Source: Paranoxybacillus vitaminiphilus (GTDB taxonomy: Bacteria; Bacillota; Bacilli; Bacillales; Anoxybacillaceae). From it: 64,000 bases of DNA. Shown in pieces: positions 8,439 to 16,743 of the stretch. The translations under genes and the position numbers were made by a program. Position 1 is the stretch's first letter. Every line of letters starts with the position of its first letter. The DNA is taken from assembly GCF_003259935.1 (NCBI RefSeq), contig NZ_QLMH01000011.1:1-64000 (forward strand). The letters run 5' to 3'. Below the pieces are notes generated by a model. It was not told the origin of the DNA, ran no database searches, and saw only the letters and a list, made by a program, of their open reading frames with translations.

Positions 8439-8864
8439 GCAAAACACCTTTTCTGTTTTTCTTTTTATATCATTAGAATAGCATATGTTTAAAAATTTCC
8501 GAACAGAAGAATGTAAAACGTGTTTCTTACTCTAAAGAGTAGGGGCAATGGATGTGACGAAAACGTAAAATCGTCTTGTGAATCCGTTTCATCTCAATTC
8601 CCTCCATGCAAATAGTGTGGAAGGTTTTGAAATGGACATAGAAGCTTGTCAACCGATTTACGAAAAGAAATATTCATTCGATTAGATATTCGAAAATTAC
8701 GTAAAATAAATGAACAGGATTTTAGCAAGAGAAGGTACTGAGATTAAGGAGATTTGATAAGTGACACTGGTCTATTTCCTTGTTTGGAAGGAAAATGACA
8801 AATTTTAAAAATCAAATACAATCGTTACGATTATGGAGAATCTAGCAAACGGGAGGATTATATT
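8439..8864. other. Divergent intergenic region
   Basis: 426 nt lie between the divergent starts of the FAD oxidoreductase and the phosphoesterase. It contains a 14-bp perfect palindrome, TACTCT-AA-AGAGTA (8528-8541), that could be an operator. No reading frame or RNA motif was recognised. Confidence 0.35.
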
Positions 8865-10196
8865 ATGGGAAGGAGATTACTGGAAAAACTGAAACGATTC
8901 TGGTTAGCTCTCATTGTCATTCGTTTTGTTGCAGGTGATTTGTCGTGGAATGTACAAGCTGAGGAAAAGAACAGCAAAAGTGGACAAGAAAGGGAACCTG
9001 AACTTGTGTTTCCTGTTATTAGTGATGTACATATCAAAAAAAGCGGGACAATCGATATGCAGAAGTTTCAGGTTGCGCTGGAGCAGTTAAATGAGCAAGC
9101 ACCAAAACAAGATGCTGTTGTGGTGGTTGGCGATTTAACGGACAACGGGTTACAGGAAGAATATGACCGTTTCTTTTCTCTTTATAATGTGAAAAAACAC
9201 CCCAAAGCTGTTTCCTTAATAACCATCGGAAATCATGATTACCGGAATGGACTATCTGAAGCAGGCGCTCAAAAAAGGTTTCTAACTGAAACCGGAATGG
9301 AATCCATTTATAATCATAAGGTCATCAAAGGTTACCATTTCATCATCCTCGGTACAGAGAGCAGATTAACAGAAGGATATTATTCCAAAGAACAAATTCA
9401 ATGGCTTGGTAAGCAGTTAGAACAAGCTGAGAAGGATGACCCGAAAAAACCGATATTTGTTTTTCAACATCACCCAATCAAACATACCGTGTTTGGCAGT
9501 GAGTGGAGTACTGAAATGAACAGAGAACTTCTTTACAATACGTTAAAAGAATATCCACAAGTGATTCATTTTTCCGGCCATACACATTACCCGTTAGATG
9601 ATCCGAGAACAATCCATCAAAAAGATTTTACGTCAGTTGGAACTTCCTCTGTAAGTTATATATGGACAGGAGCTGGCTATCTCCAAGGAGAACTGCCTCC
9701 AGGCCACCAAAACATCAGCCAGGGCCTCATTGTCGAAGTTTATAAAAACAAAGTTGTTATCAAGCGCCGTGATTTCCACAAAAATGATTGGACAGGCGAA
9801 CCGTGGGAGATCCAATTACCAGTAAAGGTTAATCAATTTGATTATACAGAAACAAGAGATCCAATCAAACCTTCTTTTCCGAAGGATGCCAGTATTTCAG
9901 CAGCAGAGGAAAAGATAACAGCAAGCAGCTTGGAAATAACGTTTACGCAAGCGGTTGACAATTTACTGCTGCATTCTTATAAAGTGAACGCGAAGGAAAA
10001 AGAAACGGGTGAAACGGCGAAAGAATATAAGGCTTTCTCAGAATTTTATCATGATCCCGTACCAAATCTGTTAACACTGCCGGTTCAAGGTTTAAAACCT
10101 AGAACAACATATGTAATCGAAGTTACAGCACTGGATGCATTTGGAAACGAAAGTGAAAACAGTTTGATCATGGAAGCCAAAACAAAGGCGGAATAA
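8865..10196 (+). CDS. Exported calcineurin-like metallophosphoesterase
   Basis: This 443-residue protein has an N-terminal hydrophobic segment (about 12-26), then all metallophosphoesterase blocks in order: SDVHIK (about 55), GDLTDNG (about 88), GNHDY (about 123), FQHHP (about 203) and SGHTHYP (about 240). These residues bind the two metal ions. The last 100 residues (DASISAAEEKITASSLEITF to the end) look like a fibronectin-III-type beta sandwich. It should act outside the membrane on phosphodiesters or phosphomonoesters of unknown identity. GGGAGG is 8 nt before the ATG. The signal region has no clear cleavage box, although NVQAEE near residue 30 could be one. Confidence 0.75.
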   Translation: MGRRLLEKLKRFWLALIVIRFVAGDLSWNVQAEEKNSKSGQEREPELVFPVISDVHIKKSGTIDMQKFQVALEQLNEQAPKQDAVVVVGDLTDNGLQEEYDRFFSLYNVKKHPKAVSLITIGNHDYRNGLSEAGAQKRFLTETGMESIYNHKVIKGYHFIILGTESRLTEGYYSKEQIQWLGKQLEQAEKDDPKKPIFVFQHHPIKHTVFGSEWSTEMNRELLYNTLKEYPQVIHFSGHTHYPLDDPRTIHQKDFTSVGTSSVSYIWTGAGYLQGELPPGHQNISQGLIVEVYKNKVVIKRRDFHKNDWTGEPWEIQLPVKVNQFDYTETRDPIKPSFPKDASISAAEEKITASSLEITFTQAVDNLLLHSYKVNAKEKETGETAKEYKAFSEFYHDPVPNLLTLPVQGLKPRTTYVIEVTALDAFGNESENSLIMEAKTKAE

Positions 10197-10212
10197 TAAA
10201 ATCATTTTACGC

Positions 10213-10248
10213 AAAAAGGGCTGGTGTGAGCAAGCATCAGCTCTTTTT
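10213..10248 (+). terminator. Rho-independent terminator
   Basis: An AAAAAGGGCTG..CAGCTCTTTTT hairpin with T run, 17 nt after the phosphoesterase stop. Confidence 0.75.
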
Positions 10249-10399
10249 GTGTTATTGGGCGCTAACTGAACTTTTGAATCTCCTTACAGCCACTCTTAAA
10301 ATAAAACGGGTACAACAGGGGAATTTCATAAAGAAATCCCCCCTAGCTTGGGAGATAATTTTATTTTTTTATCACTTTTCCAAAAATAGTTCCTATCAG

Positions 10400-10732
10400 T
10401 TACTCCGCTAAAAAATAAATTTTCTCCACTTTCTCCTTAAACTGCTCAATGTGTACAAACCTTGCTTCCCGTAAAACTTCTTTTCCATCGACATATAAAA
10501 TCAAAACAGGTGCAGTAAATATGGAGAGGTGACCTGCTATGTTCGGGACATCATCGACGCTGACAAAGGCCATTTGAATCTTTGGAAATTCAGCCATGAC
10601 TTCTTCTACTTTTGGCAGCAAAGCATGACAAACACTGCAATTTGTTTTCGATATGTATAAAAATGCTAAATGATGATTGTGTACAAAATGCTCGATTTCT
10701 TCTATGGAGAATAGTTCATTCTTTGCGCTCAA
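10400..10732 (-). CDS. Thioredoxin-family protein
   Basis: A 110-residue thioredoxin fold protein. The redox site is NCSVCHAL (CSVC) after the strand LAFLYISK; FVSVDDVPNIAGHLSIFTAP carries the cis-proline region (TAP), and VLILYVDGKEV follows. It lacks the WCGPC motif of general thioredoxins and resembles the small cytosolic Bacillus proteins YtpP/YdfQ, whose partners are unknown. No signal peptide is present. AAAGGAG lies upstream of the ATG. It is monocistronic. Confidence 0.75.
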   Translation of the reverse strand: MSAKNELFSIEEIEHFVHNHHLAFLYISKTNCSVCHALLPKVEEVMAEFPKIQMAFVSVDDVPNIAGHLSIFTAPVLILYVDGKEVLREARFVHIEQFKEKVEKIYFLAE

Positions 10733-11233
10733 AGTTTGTTTCGTCTCCTTTCACATCAAAAATTTTTTTTATTATACCATAGCCACCACGCTGTCAAAAC
10801 TTTTGTGCTTAATATTACAGTGAAAATAAATTCTCTTTATGAAACGGTGACAACAGGAATTGTCCGCCAACTCGAGACGCCAATTGGATATGATTGTTGC
10901 AGGTTTCATTGTTGTGCCGAATTCCAAAGATAAATAATAACTTTTGTTTCTATATGTCTGAATATTCAGATGTAATAATGTAAACGGCAGAAGAGGAGAG
11001 TGGGAGATGGAACTGCAGACGCAACTAACTAATTGGAAATACAAGATTAAAGAAGAAAGGAAACACCTAGACGAAAAGAAAAAATTTTTGTAATATTATA
11101 TTGATTGAAAATAATTTTATTATTTTGTTATTTGTAAAAATTTATAGAAAGGGTGTGTATAAGTGTAAAAGTGTATGAGATAATTGTAGTTATTCAACGA
11201 TTTTTCAAAAAATTTTTATTATGGGGGTAAATT
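10733..11233. other. Intergenic region with liv operon leader
   Basis: About 500 nt with one possible tiny gene (11007-11093, listed separately). The AT-rich 11090-11230 stretch should hold the livJ promoter, but no good -35/-10 pair could be fixed. Confidence 0.3.
11007..11093 (+). CDS. Possible 28-residue small protein
   Basis: The frame encodes MELQTQLTNWKYKIKEERKH and ends LDEKKKFL. It is preceded by AGAGGAGAGTGGGAG, a credible ribosome site. It is highly charged and helical. It sits 140 nt before livJ in the same direction and might be a leader peptide or an independent small protein. Nothing similar is recognised, so the call depends on the ribosome site and composition only. Confidence 0.3.
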   Translation: MELQTQLTNWKYKIKEERKHLDEKKKFL

Positions 11234-12424
11234 ATGAAGAAGAAAAAATTAGCTGGCGTTTTCTTGTCACTTATGCTCACTGCCGGTATGCTGGCAGGAT
11301 GTGGATCTAAAAATACTGGAACTAGTTCATCAGGCAATAATGGCGGGGATGGCGATACGATAAAAATCGGTGCTAACCTTGAATTGTCTGGTGGAGTAGC
11401 TTCATATGGACAATCCATTGCTGAAGGTCTCGAACTTGCGATCGAGGAAATTAATAAAGAAGGTATTAATGGAAAAAAACTTGAACTTGTAAAAGTAGAT
11501 AATAAATCTGAGGCAGCAGAAGCTACTAACGGGGCAATTAAACTGATTAGCCAGGATAAAGTTGTAGCGATTATTGGAGCAGCAACAAGTACAAATACGC
11601 TTGCTCAAGTCCAAGTTACACAGGATAACAAAATTCCGTTAATTACACCGACCGGCACGAATCCTACTATTACAAATAAAGACGGTAAAGTAAACGAGTT
11701 TGTATTCCGTACATGCTTCATCGATCCTTTCCAAGGTACGGTAGCAGCTAAATTTGCAACTAATGACTTGAAAGTCAAAAATGCAGCTGTGCTCATTGAC
11801 AGTTCTAGTGATTATTCAAAAGGACTTGCTTCTTCTTTTAAGAAAGCGTTTGAAGAAAACGGCGGAAAGATTGTAGCGGAAGAAGCATATGTTGCTAAAG
11901 ACACTGATTTCCGTGCGACTCTTACACGGATTAAATCGGCTAATCCGGAATTTATCTTCTTGCCTGGTTATTATGAAGAAGTAGGTCTTATTGTGAAACA
12001 AGCACGTGAACTTGGCATTAAAGTTCCGATTATGGGCGGTGACGGCTGGGATTCTCCGACGCTTGTTGAAATTGCCGGAAAAGAAGCGCTAAACAATACA
12101 TTTATTACAAATCACTATTCTTCTAATGATCCGGATTCCAAAATTCAGGATTTCGTAAAAGCTTTCAAGGCAAAATACAACAACAAGTCTCCAGATGCGT
12201 TTAACGCGCTTGGATATGATACGGCATATTTTCTTGCTGATGCCATTAAACGCGCAGGAGATGCAGATCCGGTGAAAATTAAAGACGCCCTTGCAAAAAC
12301 GAAAGACCTTTCTCTTGTATCAGGAACATTGACTCTTGATGAGAATCATGACCCAATTAAATCTGCAACGATTCTTGAATATAAAGATGGTGTGCAACAG
12401 TTTAAAACAAAAGTGAATCCATAA
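11234..12424 (+). CDS. livJ: Branched-chain amino acid ABC transporter, substrate-binding lipoprotein
   Basis: A 396-residue lipoprotein. The signal peptide has the lipobox LAGC at about residues 19-22, followed by a Ser/Gly/Asn-rich linker. The mature part starts TIKIGANLELSGGVASYG, the periplasmic-binding type I (Leu/Ile/Val-binding) fold, and contains GAATSTNTLA and DSSSDYSKG ligand-loop motifs. It captures the substrate on the outer face and hands it to the permeases and ATPases encoded by the next four genes. A hairpin after the stop probably keeps expression of this gene above that of the rest. The family also includes amide and urea binders, so branched-chain amino acids are likely but not proven. 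Confidence 0.8.
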   Translation: MKKKKLAGVFLSLMLTAGMLAGCGSKNTGTSSSGNNGGDGDTIKIGANLELSGGVASYGQSIAEGLELAIEEINKEGINGKKLELVKVDNKSEAAEATNGAIKLISQDKVVAIIGAATSTNTLAQVQVTQDNKIPLITPTGTNPTITNKDGKVNEFVFRTCFIDPFQGTVAAKFATNDLKVKNAAVLIDSSSDYSKGLASSFKKAFEENGGKIVAEEAYVAKDTDFRATLTRIKSANPEFIFLPGYYEEVGLIVKQARELGIKVPIMGGDGWDSPTLVEIAGKEALNNTFITNHYSSNDPDSKIQDFVKAFKAKYNNKSPDAFNALGYDTAYFLADAIKRAGDADPVKIKDALAKTKDLSLVSGTLTLDENHDPIKSATILEYKDGVQQFKTKVNP

Positions 12425-12450
12425 TACCATCATATGGTATGCGTCGAATA

Positions 12451-12469
12451 GGGGGCATGTCCCCCTTTC
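12451..12469 (+). terminator. Intercistronic hairpin after livJ
   Basis: GGGGG-CATGT-CCCCC followed by a short T tract. It probably attenuates or stabilises the 3' end of the livJ message. Confidence 0.5.
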
Positions 12470-12619
12470 GGATTTTTAACCAACTCCTGGAAAAATTCTC
12501 CTACTTCAAAGACATGCAAAGTGTTGCTTTAAGTGGGAGATGAATTTTGGATTGTGAAAGCGAACGTACGTGCTGTAACGATGGTAGAACGATCGTTTTC
12601 GGAACGAGGGTAAGTGCAA

Positions 12620-12705
12620 AGGGGTTCTTGTATGTTGCTTATCGTTCGGCTATAGCATACAAGCCGCATGTAACCCCGCTTTAAACGAAGGTAAGCGGAG
12701 GGTAG
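12620..12705 (+). other. Two predicted RNA hairpins between livJ and livH
   Basis: CTTGTATG/CATACAAG (8 bp) is nested inside GGGGTT/AACCCC, followed at once by CCGCTT/AAGCGG. There is no T tract, so these are not standard terminators. The stretch lies 50-135 nt before the livH start and may be a structured leader. Confidence 0.3.
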
Positions 12706-12755
12706 TTTACTAGCTTTGATCCTTCATAATGAAATATCCCAAGGAGAGTGCAAAT

Positions 12756-13634
12756 ATGGAACTTATTCAGCAGCTCGTTAACGGAATATCTCTTGGCAGC
12801 ATATATGCGCTAATTGCTCTCGGATATACGATGGTGTACGGAATTGTTAGGCTTATTAATTTTGCCCATGGCGATGTGTTTATGGTAGGTGCGTTTGTGG
12901 GATTTTATGCGGTTACAAGTTTAGACCTAGGATTTTTCCCAGCGCTTTTATTAGCCATGATTGCATGCGCTTTATTGGGTGTATTCATTGAGCGGATTGC
13001 TTATAAACCTTTGCGAAACGCCACAAGAATTGCCGCTCTTATTACCGCAATCGGGGTTTCGCTTTTGATTGAATACGGAACGATATATGTACGGGGTGCT
13101 CAGCCGGAAGCATATCCTAGTACATTACTCCCTGCGAAAAGCATTGAAATATTTGGCGTGACCATCAGCAGTCAGGCATTATTGATTCTTTGTACTTCGA
13201 TTGTATTGATGATTTTGCTTCAGTTAATCGTTCATAAAACGAAAATAGGGAAAGCGATGCGTGCCGTTTCTTATGATGCAGAAGCCGCCCGATTAATGGG
13301 GATTAATGTGGATAATACAATCTCGGCAACTTTTGCAATCGGATCTGCCTTAGCAGGTGCTGCGGGTGTCATCTTTGGTGTTTACTATATTAAAATTGAA
13401 CCGCTTATGGGCATTATTCCAGGGCTAAAAGCCTTCATAGCCGCAGTGTTAGGCGGTATCGGCATTATTCCGGGGGCTATGGTCGGCGGTCTTGTCCTTG
13501 GTGTGATTGAATCACTTGTAAGCGGTCTTGGATATTCTCTCTGGCGTGATGGAGTCGCTTTTATCGTTCTTATACTTATTCTTATTTTCCGACCATCAGG
13601 CCTATTCGGTAAAAACGTAAAAGAAAAAGTATAA
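12756..13634 (+). CDS. livH: Branched-chain amino acid ABC transporter permease LivH
   Basis: A 292-residue permease with eight or so membrane segments. It carries the family motifs LGSIYALIALGYTMVYG near the start and INFAHGDVFMVGAF (the conserved N-F-A-H-G-D/E motif), plus AVLGGIG at the end of the channel domain. AAGGAG lies 8 nt before the ATG at 12756; the longer frame from 12729 includes the ribosome site and is rejected. It forms the membrane channel with the next gene product. Spacing to livM is 15 nt. Confidence 0.85.
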   Translation: MELIQQLVNGISLGSIYALIALGYTMVYGIVRLINFAHGDVFMVGAFVGFYAVTSLDLGFFPALLLAMIACALLGVFIERIAYKPLRNATRIAALITAIGVSLLIEYGTIYVRGAQPEAYPSTLLPAKSIEIFGVTISSQALLILCTSIVLMILLQLIVHKTKIGKAMRAVSYDAEAARLMGINVDNTISATFAIGSALAGAAGVIFGVYYIKIEPLMGIIPGLKAFIAAVLGGIGIIPGAMVGGLVLGVIESLVSGLGYSLWRDGVAFIVLILILIFRPSGLFGKNVKEKV

Positions 13635-13649
13635 GGAGGGTAGAAGAGC

Positions 13650-14621
13650 ATGACAGCCTTTAAGCGAATCAATGGGTTTTGGCTCTCAATAGTGTTAGCG
13701 CTTGTGTTTTTTGCCGTGGTTCAGCTGTTAATATCAGGAGGAATGCTAAATTCGTTTTATATTAATACTTTGTTTTTTATGGCTATTAATATCATTCTAG
13801 CAGTAAGCCTTCATCTCATTATCGGGATTACAGGACAATTTTCAATAGGGCATGCCGGATTTCTTGCCGTGGGAGCCTACGCGTCTGCCATTATGACAAT
13901 GAAGCTGCAAATGCCGTTTGCACTTGCTTTATTGGTCGGCGGTGTTGCTGCTGCTGTAGCGGGGCTTTTAATCGGTATTCCTACCCTCCGTCTAAAAGGG
14001 GATTATTTGGCGATCGCTACGCTTGGTTTTGGGGAAATCGTACGAATCATCCTGTTAAACGTGGAATATGTTGGTGGTGCCAGCGGTATGACAGTAACCC
14101 ACCTTACAACTTGGCCGTGGGTATTTTTCTGTCTGCTTATGACCATTATTGTCATTGCCAACTTTACAAACTCCACTCACGGCCGTGCCTGCATTTCGAT
14201 TCGTGAGGATGAAATCGCCGCAGATTCAATGGGAATTAATACAACGTACTATAAAGTAACCGCGTTTGTGATTGGTTCTTTTTTTGCCGGTATTGCCGGA
14301 GGTCTTTATGCCCATAACTTTTATATTATTCAGCCGACGAATTTTGGCTTTTTGAAATCATTTGATATTTTGATTTTTGTTGTACTTGGCGGATTAGGCA
14401 GCATGTCTGGCGCGGTGATAGCGGCGATTTTGCTGACCGTTGTTTCTACGTTCCTTCAGGATTATCCGGAGACTCGAATGATTATATATAGTATCGTGCT
14501 TATATTGGTCATGTTGTATCGCCCAAAAGGGTTGCTAGGTACTCAAGAATTGACTTCATTCTTCAGGTTACGTAGAGCGGTAGGAGGAAAGCAGAATGAC
14601 AACAAACACACCGTTGCTTAA
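13650..14621 (+). CDS. livM: Branched-chain amino acid ABC transporter permease LivM
   Basis: A 323-residue permease. It has ITGQFSIGHAGFLAVGAYAS (the LivM form of the channel motif), LRLKGDYLAIATLGFGEI and FVVLGGLGSMSG, with about nine membrane segments. AAGGAGGG precedes the ATG. The 3' end overlaps livG by 26 nt, indicating translational coupling. It pairs with LivH in the membrane. Confidence 0.85.
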   Translation: MTAFKRINGFWLSIVLALVFFAVVQLLISGGMLNSFYINTLFFMAINIILAVSLHLIIGITGQFSIGHAGFLAVGAYASAIMTMKLQMPFALALLVGGVAAAVAGLLIGIPTLRLKGDYLAIATLGFGEIVRIILLNVEYVGGASGMTVTHLTTWPWVFFCLLMTIIVIANFTNSTHGRACISIREDEIAADSMGINTTYYKVTAFVIGSFFAGIAGGLYAHNFYIIQPTNFGFLKSFDILIFVVLGGLGSMSGAVIAAILLTVVSTFLQDYPETRMIIYSIVLILVMLYRPKGLLGTQELTSFFRLRRAVGGKQNDNKHTVA

Positions 14622-15375
14622 GGCCGATAATGTTGGAATTCATTTTGGCGGTTTGAAAGCATTGTCTGGCGTAAATATCGAATTAAATGCGGGAGAATTG
14701 GTTGGGCTCATTGGACCGAACGGTGCAGGTAAAACGACTTTCTTTAACCTGCTGACAGGTGTATATGAACCGACAGAAGGAAGCATTGTGCTTGGGAATG
14801 ACAAGTTAAACGGCTTGGCACCTTACCAAATTACAAGAAAAGGGATTAGCCGGACATTTCAAAACATCCGCTTGTTCGGTGAACTTTCTGTACTTGATAA
14901 TGTCAAGGTTGCATACCATTCTCTTGCCCGTCATTCCATTTTTAGCTCGATTTTTCGCCTGCCTTCTCATTTTTCCGGCGAGAAAGAAATCGAAGAAAAG
15001 GCAATCGAATTTTTAAAGATTTTCAAGCTGGAAAGTTTTATGTATGAAAAAGCAAAAAATTTACCATACGGACAACAACGCCGGCTGGAGATTGCCAGAG
15101 CTCTTGCGGCGCATCCAAAATTGCTGCTGCTTGATGAGCCTGCAGCAGGAATGAATCCGCAGGAAACACAGGAATTGATGAATTTGATCGCTTTTATAAG
15201 AGAAAGGTTCCATTTAACGATTTTACTTATTGAGCATGATATGCCTCTTGTGATGGGAGTATGCGAACGTATTTACGTGCTTGATCACGGACAGCTCATT
15301 GCGCATGGTACACCTGAAGAGATCAGGAATAATCCTAAAGTGATTGAAGCATATCTCGGAGAGGAGATTTCATAA
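14596..15375 (+). CDS. livG: Branched-chain amino acid ABC transporter ATPase LivG
   Basis: A 259-residue ATP-binding protein: Walker A GPNGAGKTT at about residue 40, LPYGQQRRLEIARALA as the signature region (LPYGQQ in place of LSGGQ, usual for LivG), and Walker B LLLLDEPAAGMNP. The H-loop histidine is in IEHDM. The F-N-L-x-T-G motif and the about 40-residue insertion before the signature match LivG. It overlaps livM, and its stop codon overlaps the livF start by one base. Confidence 0.88.
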   Translation: MTTNTPLLKADNVGIHFGGLKALSGVNIELNAGELVGLIGPNGAGKTTFFNLLTGVYEPTEGSIVLGNDKLNGLAPYQITRKGISRTFQNIRLFGELSVLDNVKVAYHSLARHSIFSSIFRLPSHFSGEKEIEEKAIEFLKIFKLESFMYEKAKNLPYGQQRRLEIARALAAHPKLLLLDEPAAGMNPQETQELMNLIAFIRERFHLTILLIEHDMPLVMGVCERIYVLDHGQLIAHGTPEEIRNNPKVIEAYLGEEIS

Positions 15376-16082
15376 TGCTAAAAGTAGAAAGTATCGATGT
15401 ATTTTACGGGAATATTCAAGCATTAAAAGGGGTTTCCCTTGAGGTACAAAAAGGAGAAATTGTCACATTAATTGGAGCAAACGGCGCTGGCAAGAGTACG
15501 CTGCTAAAGACGATTTCCGGATTGTTAAAACCGAAACATGGAGACATTTTGTATGAAGGACAATCCATTGCAGGCAAAGCAGCGCAGATGATTGTAAAAC
15601 AAGGAATTTCCCATGTTCCGGAAGGGCGTCGTATTTTCGCTAATATGACGGTAGAAGAAAACTTAGAATTAGGTGCTTTTTTAAGAAAGGATAAAGATGG
15701 AATTCGTCAGGATTTTGAGAAGGTGTACCATCTGTTTCCTCGACTTCATGAGCGTAGAAAGCAGCTTGCTGGAACGTTGTCAGGGGGAGAGCAGCAAATG
15801 CTGGCCATGGGCCGCGCCTTAATGGCACGCCCGCGTCTTCTTTTGTTAGACGAGCCATCGATGGGACTAGCCCCTTTGCTTGTTAAAACGATTTTCCGGA
15901 TCATTGAAGAGATTAATTCATTTGGAACGACTATATTGCTGGTCGAACAAAATGCGAAGATGGCACTTTCTGTGGCTCATCGTGCCTATGTCATTGAATC
16001 TGGCCGGGTTGTCTTGTCTGGTTCAGCGGAAGAGTTAACCGCTAGTGAACAAGTAAAGAAAGCGTATCTTGGAGGGCACTGA
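15375..16082 (+). CDS. livF: Branched-chain amino acid ABC transporter ATPase LivF
   Basis: A 235-residue ATP-binding protein: Walker A GANGAGKST, signature LSGGEQQMLAMGRALM, Walker B LLLLDEPSMGLAP, H-loop VEQN, and the LivF-typical EGRRIFANMTVEENL. It is the last gene of the livJHMGF operon. LivG and LivF form the ATPase heterodimer that drives import. Confidence 0.88.
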   Translation: MLKVESIDVFYGNIQALKGVSLEVQKGEIVTLIGANGAGKSTLLKTISGLLKPKHGDILYEGQSIAGKAAQMIVKQGISHVPEGRRIFANMTVEENLELGAFLRKDKDGIRQDFEKVYHLFPRLHERRKQLAGTLSGGEQQMLAMGRALMARPRLLLLDEPSMGLAPLLVKTIFRIIEEINSFGTTILLVEQNAKMALSVAHRAYVIESGRVVLSGSAEELTASEQVKKAYLGGH

Positions 16083-16292
16083 TAAAAAGAGCTGAAAATT
16101 AGCTCGATCACCTGTGCACAAGCGGCAAGGAAAGCTGTCAAAGCTATTTCGGTTAGTCGGAAGGAATCAGAGTTAAACCAGTTTTCTCATTTATTCGTGA
16201 GTTTGTTATCGAATCATAGTCTCTCTATGCTCATTATTCAACTTGCCGGAAGCATGGTTGGCGAAAAAAATCTTGTCACTTCTCAAGTCACG

Positions 16293-16322
16293 ACAGAAGC
16301 TATTTGTGCTTCTGTTTTTTAA
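16293..16322 (+). terminator. Rho-independent terminator of the liv operon
   Basis: ACAGAAGC/GCTTCTGT stem with a run of six T, then ATTTTTT. Confidence 0.75.
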
Positions 16323-16687
16323 TTTTTTGTTATATGGATTGACAGGTTTTTTATATTTTTTACCTATCAAGAAAAGAATGTAAGAGCCAAATTAAATATG
16401 TTCTTTTTTTTCAGATAAGGGTGAAAATTTCATTATATATTTTGTCATTCAAAACGGAACCTAAAGTTGGCTACAATAATATAACAAGATCTATTCATAC
16501 ACCATTCCATCCAAGATGTATGTTCCTAACTAATAAAATTTAACATGTTCCTCCCTCTAAACAGAGCGGTTCATATTCGCTTGCTTGTTGCAATACTCAC
16601 CACTTACCATGTTTATTCCTCAATCTTTTTTAAAAAATGACAATAATGTTTTAGACAAAATGATATTTACTTTTCGTTGAACCCCTT

Positions 16688-16703
16688 TTTGTAAGCGTTT
16701 TAA
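16688..16703 (+). promoter_or_regulatory. CcpA cre site upstream of mtlA
   Basis: TTTGTAAGCGTTTTAA matches the cre consensus WWTGNAARCGNWWWCA at 15 of 16 positions. It lies 40 nt before the mtlA start, as expected for catabolite repression of mannitol uptake. Confidence 0.65.
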
Positions 16704-16743
16704 GATGAAATTGTAATAATTGAAAAAAGGGGGATTTGAAAAA

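Larger units (their letters stand above)
16083..16743. other. Intergenic region: liv terminator, coding-like remnant and mtl promoter region
   Basis: After livF an open frame without start (about 16095-16321) reads TCAQAARKAVKAISVSRKES and later LSMLIIQLAGSMVGEKN. It looks protein-like and may be a decayed gene. A terminator (16293) follows, then an AT-rich mtl leader with TTGTCA-type half sites (16441 and 16636-16662) that could be MtlR sites, and a cre site (16688). Confidence 0.35.
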
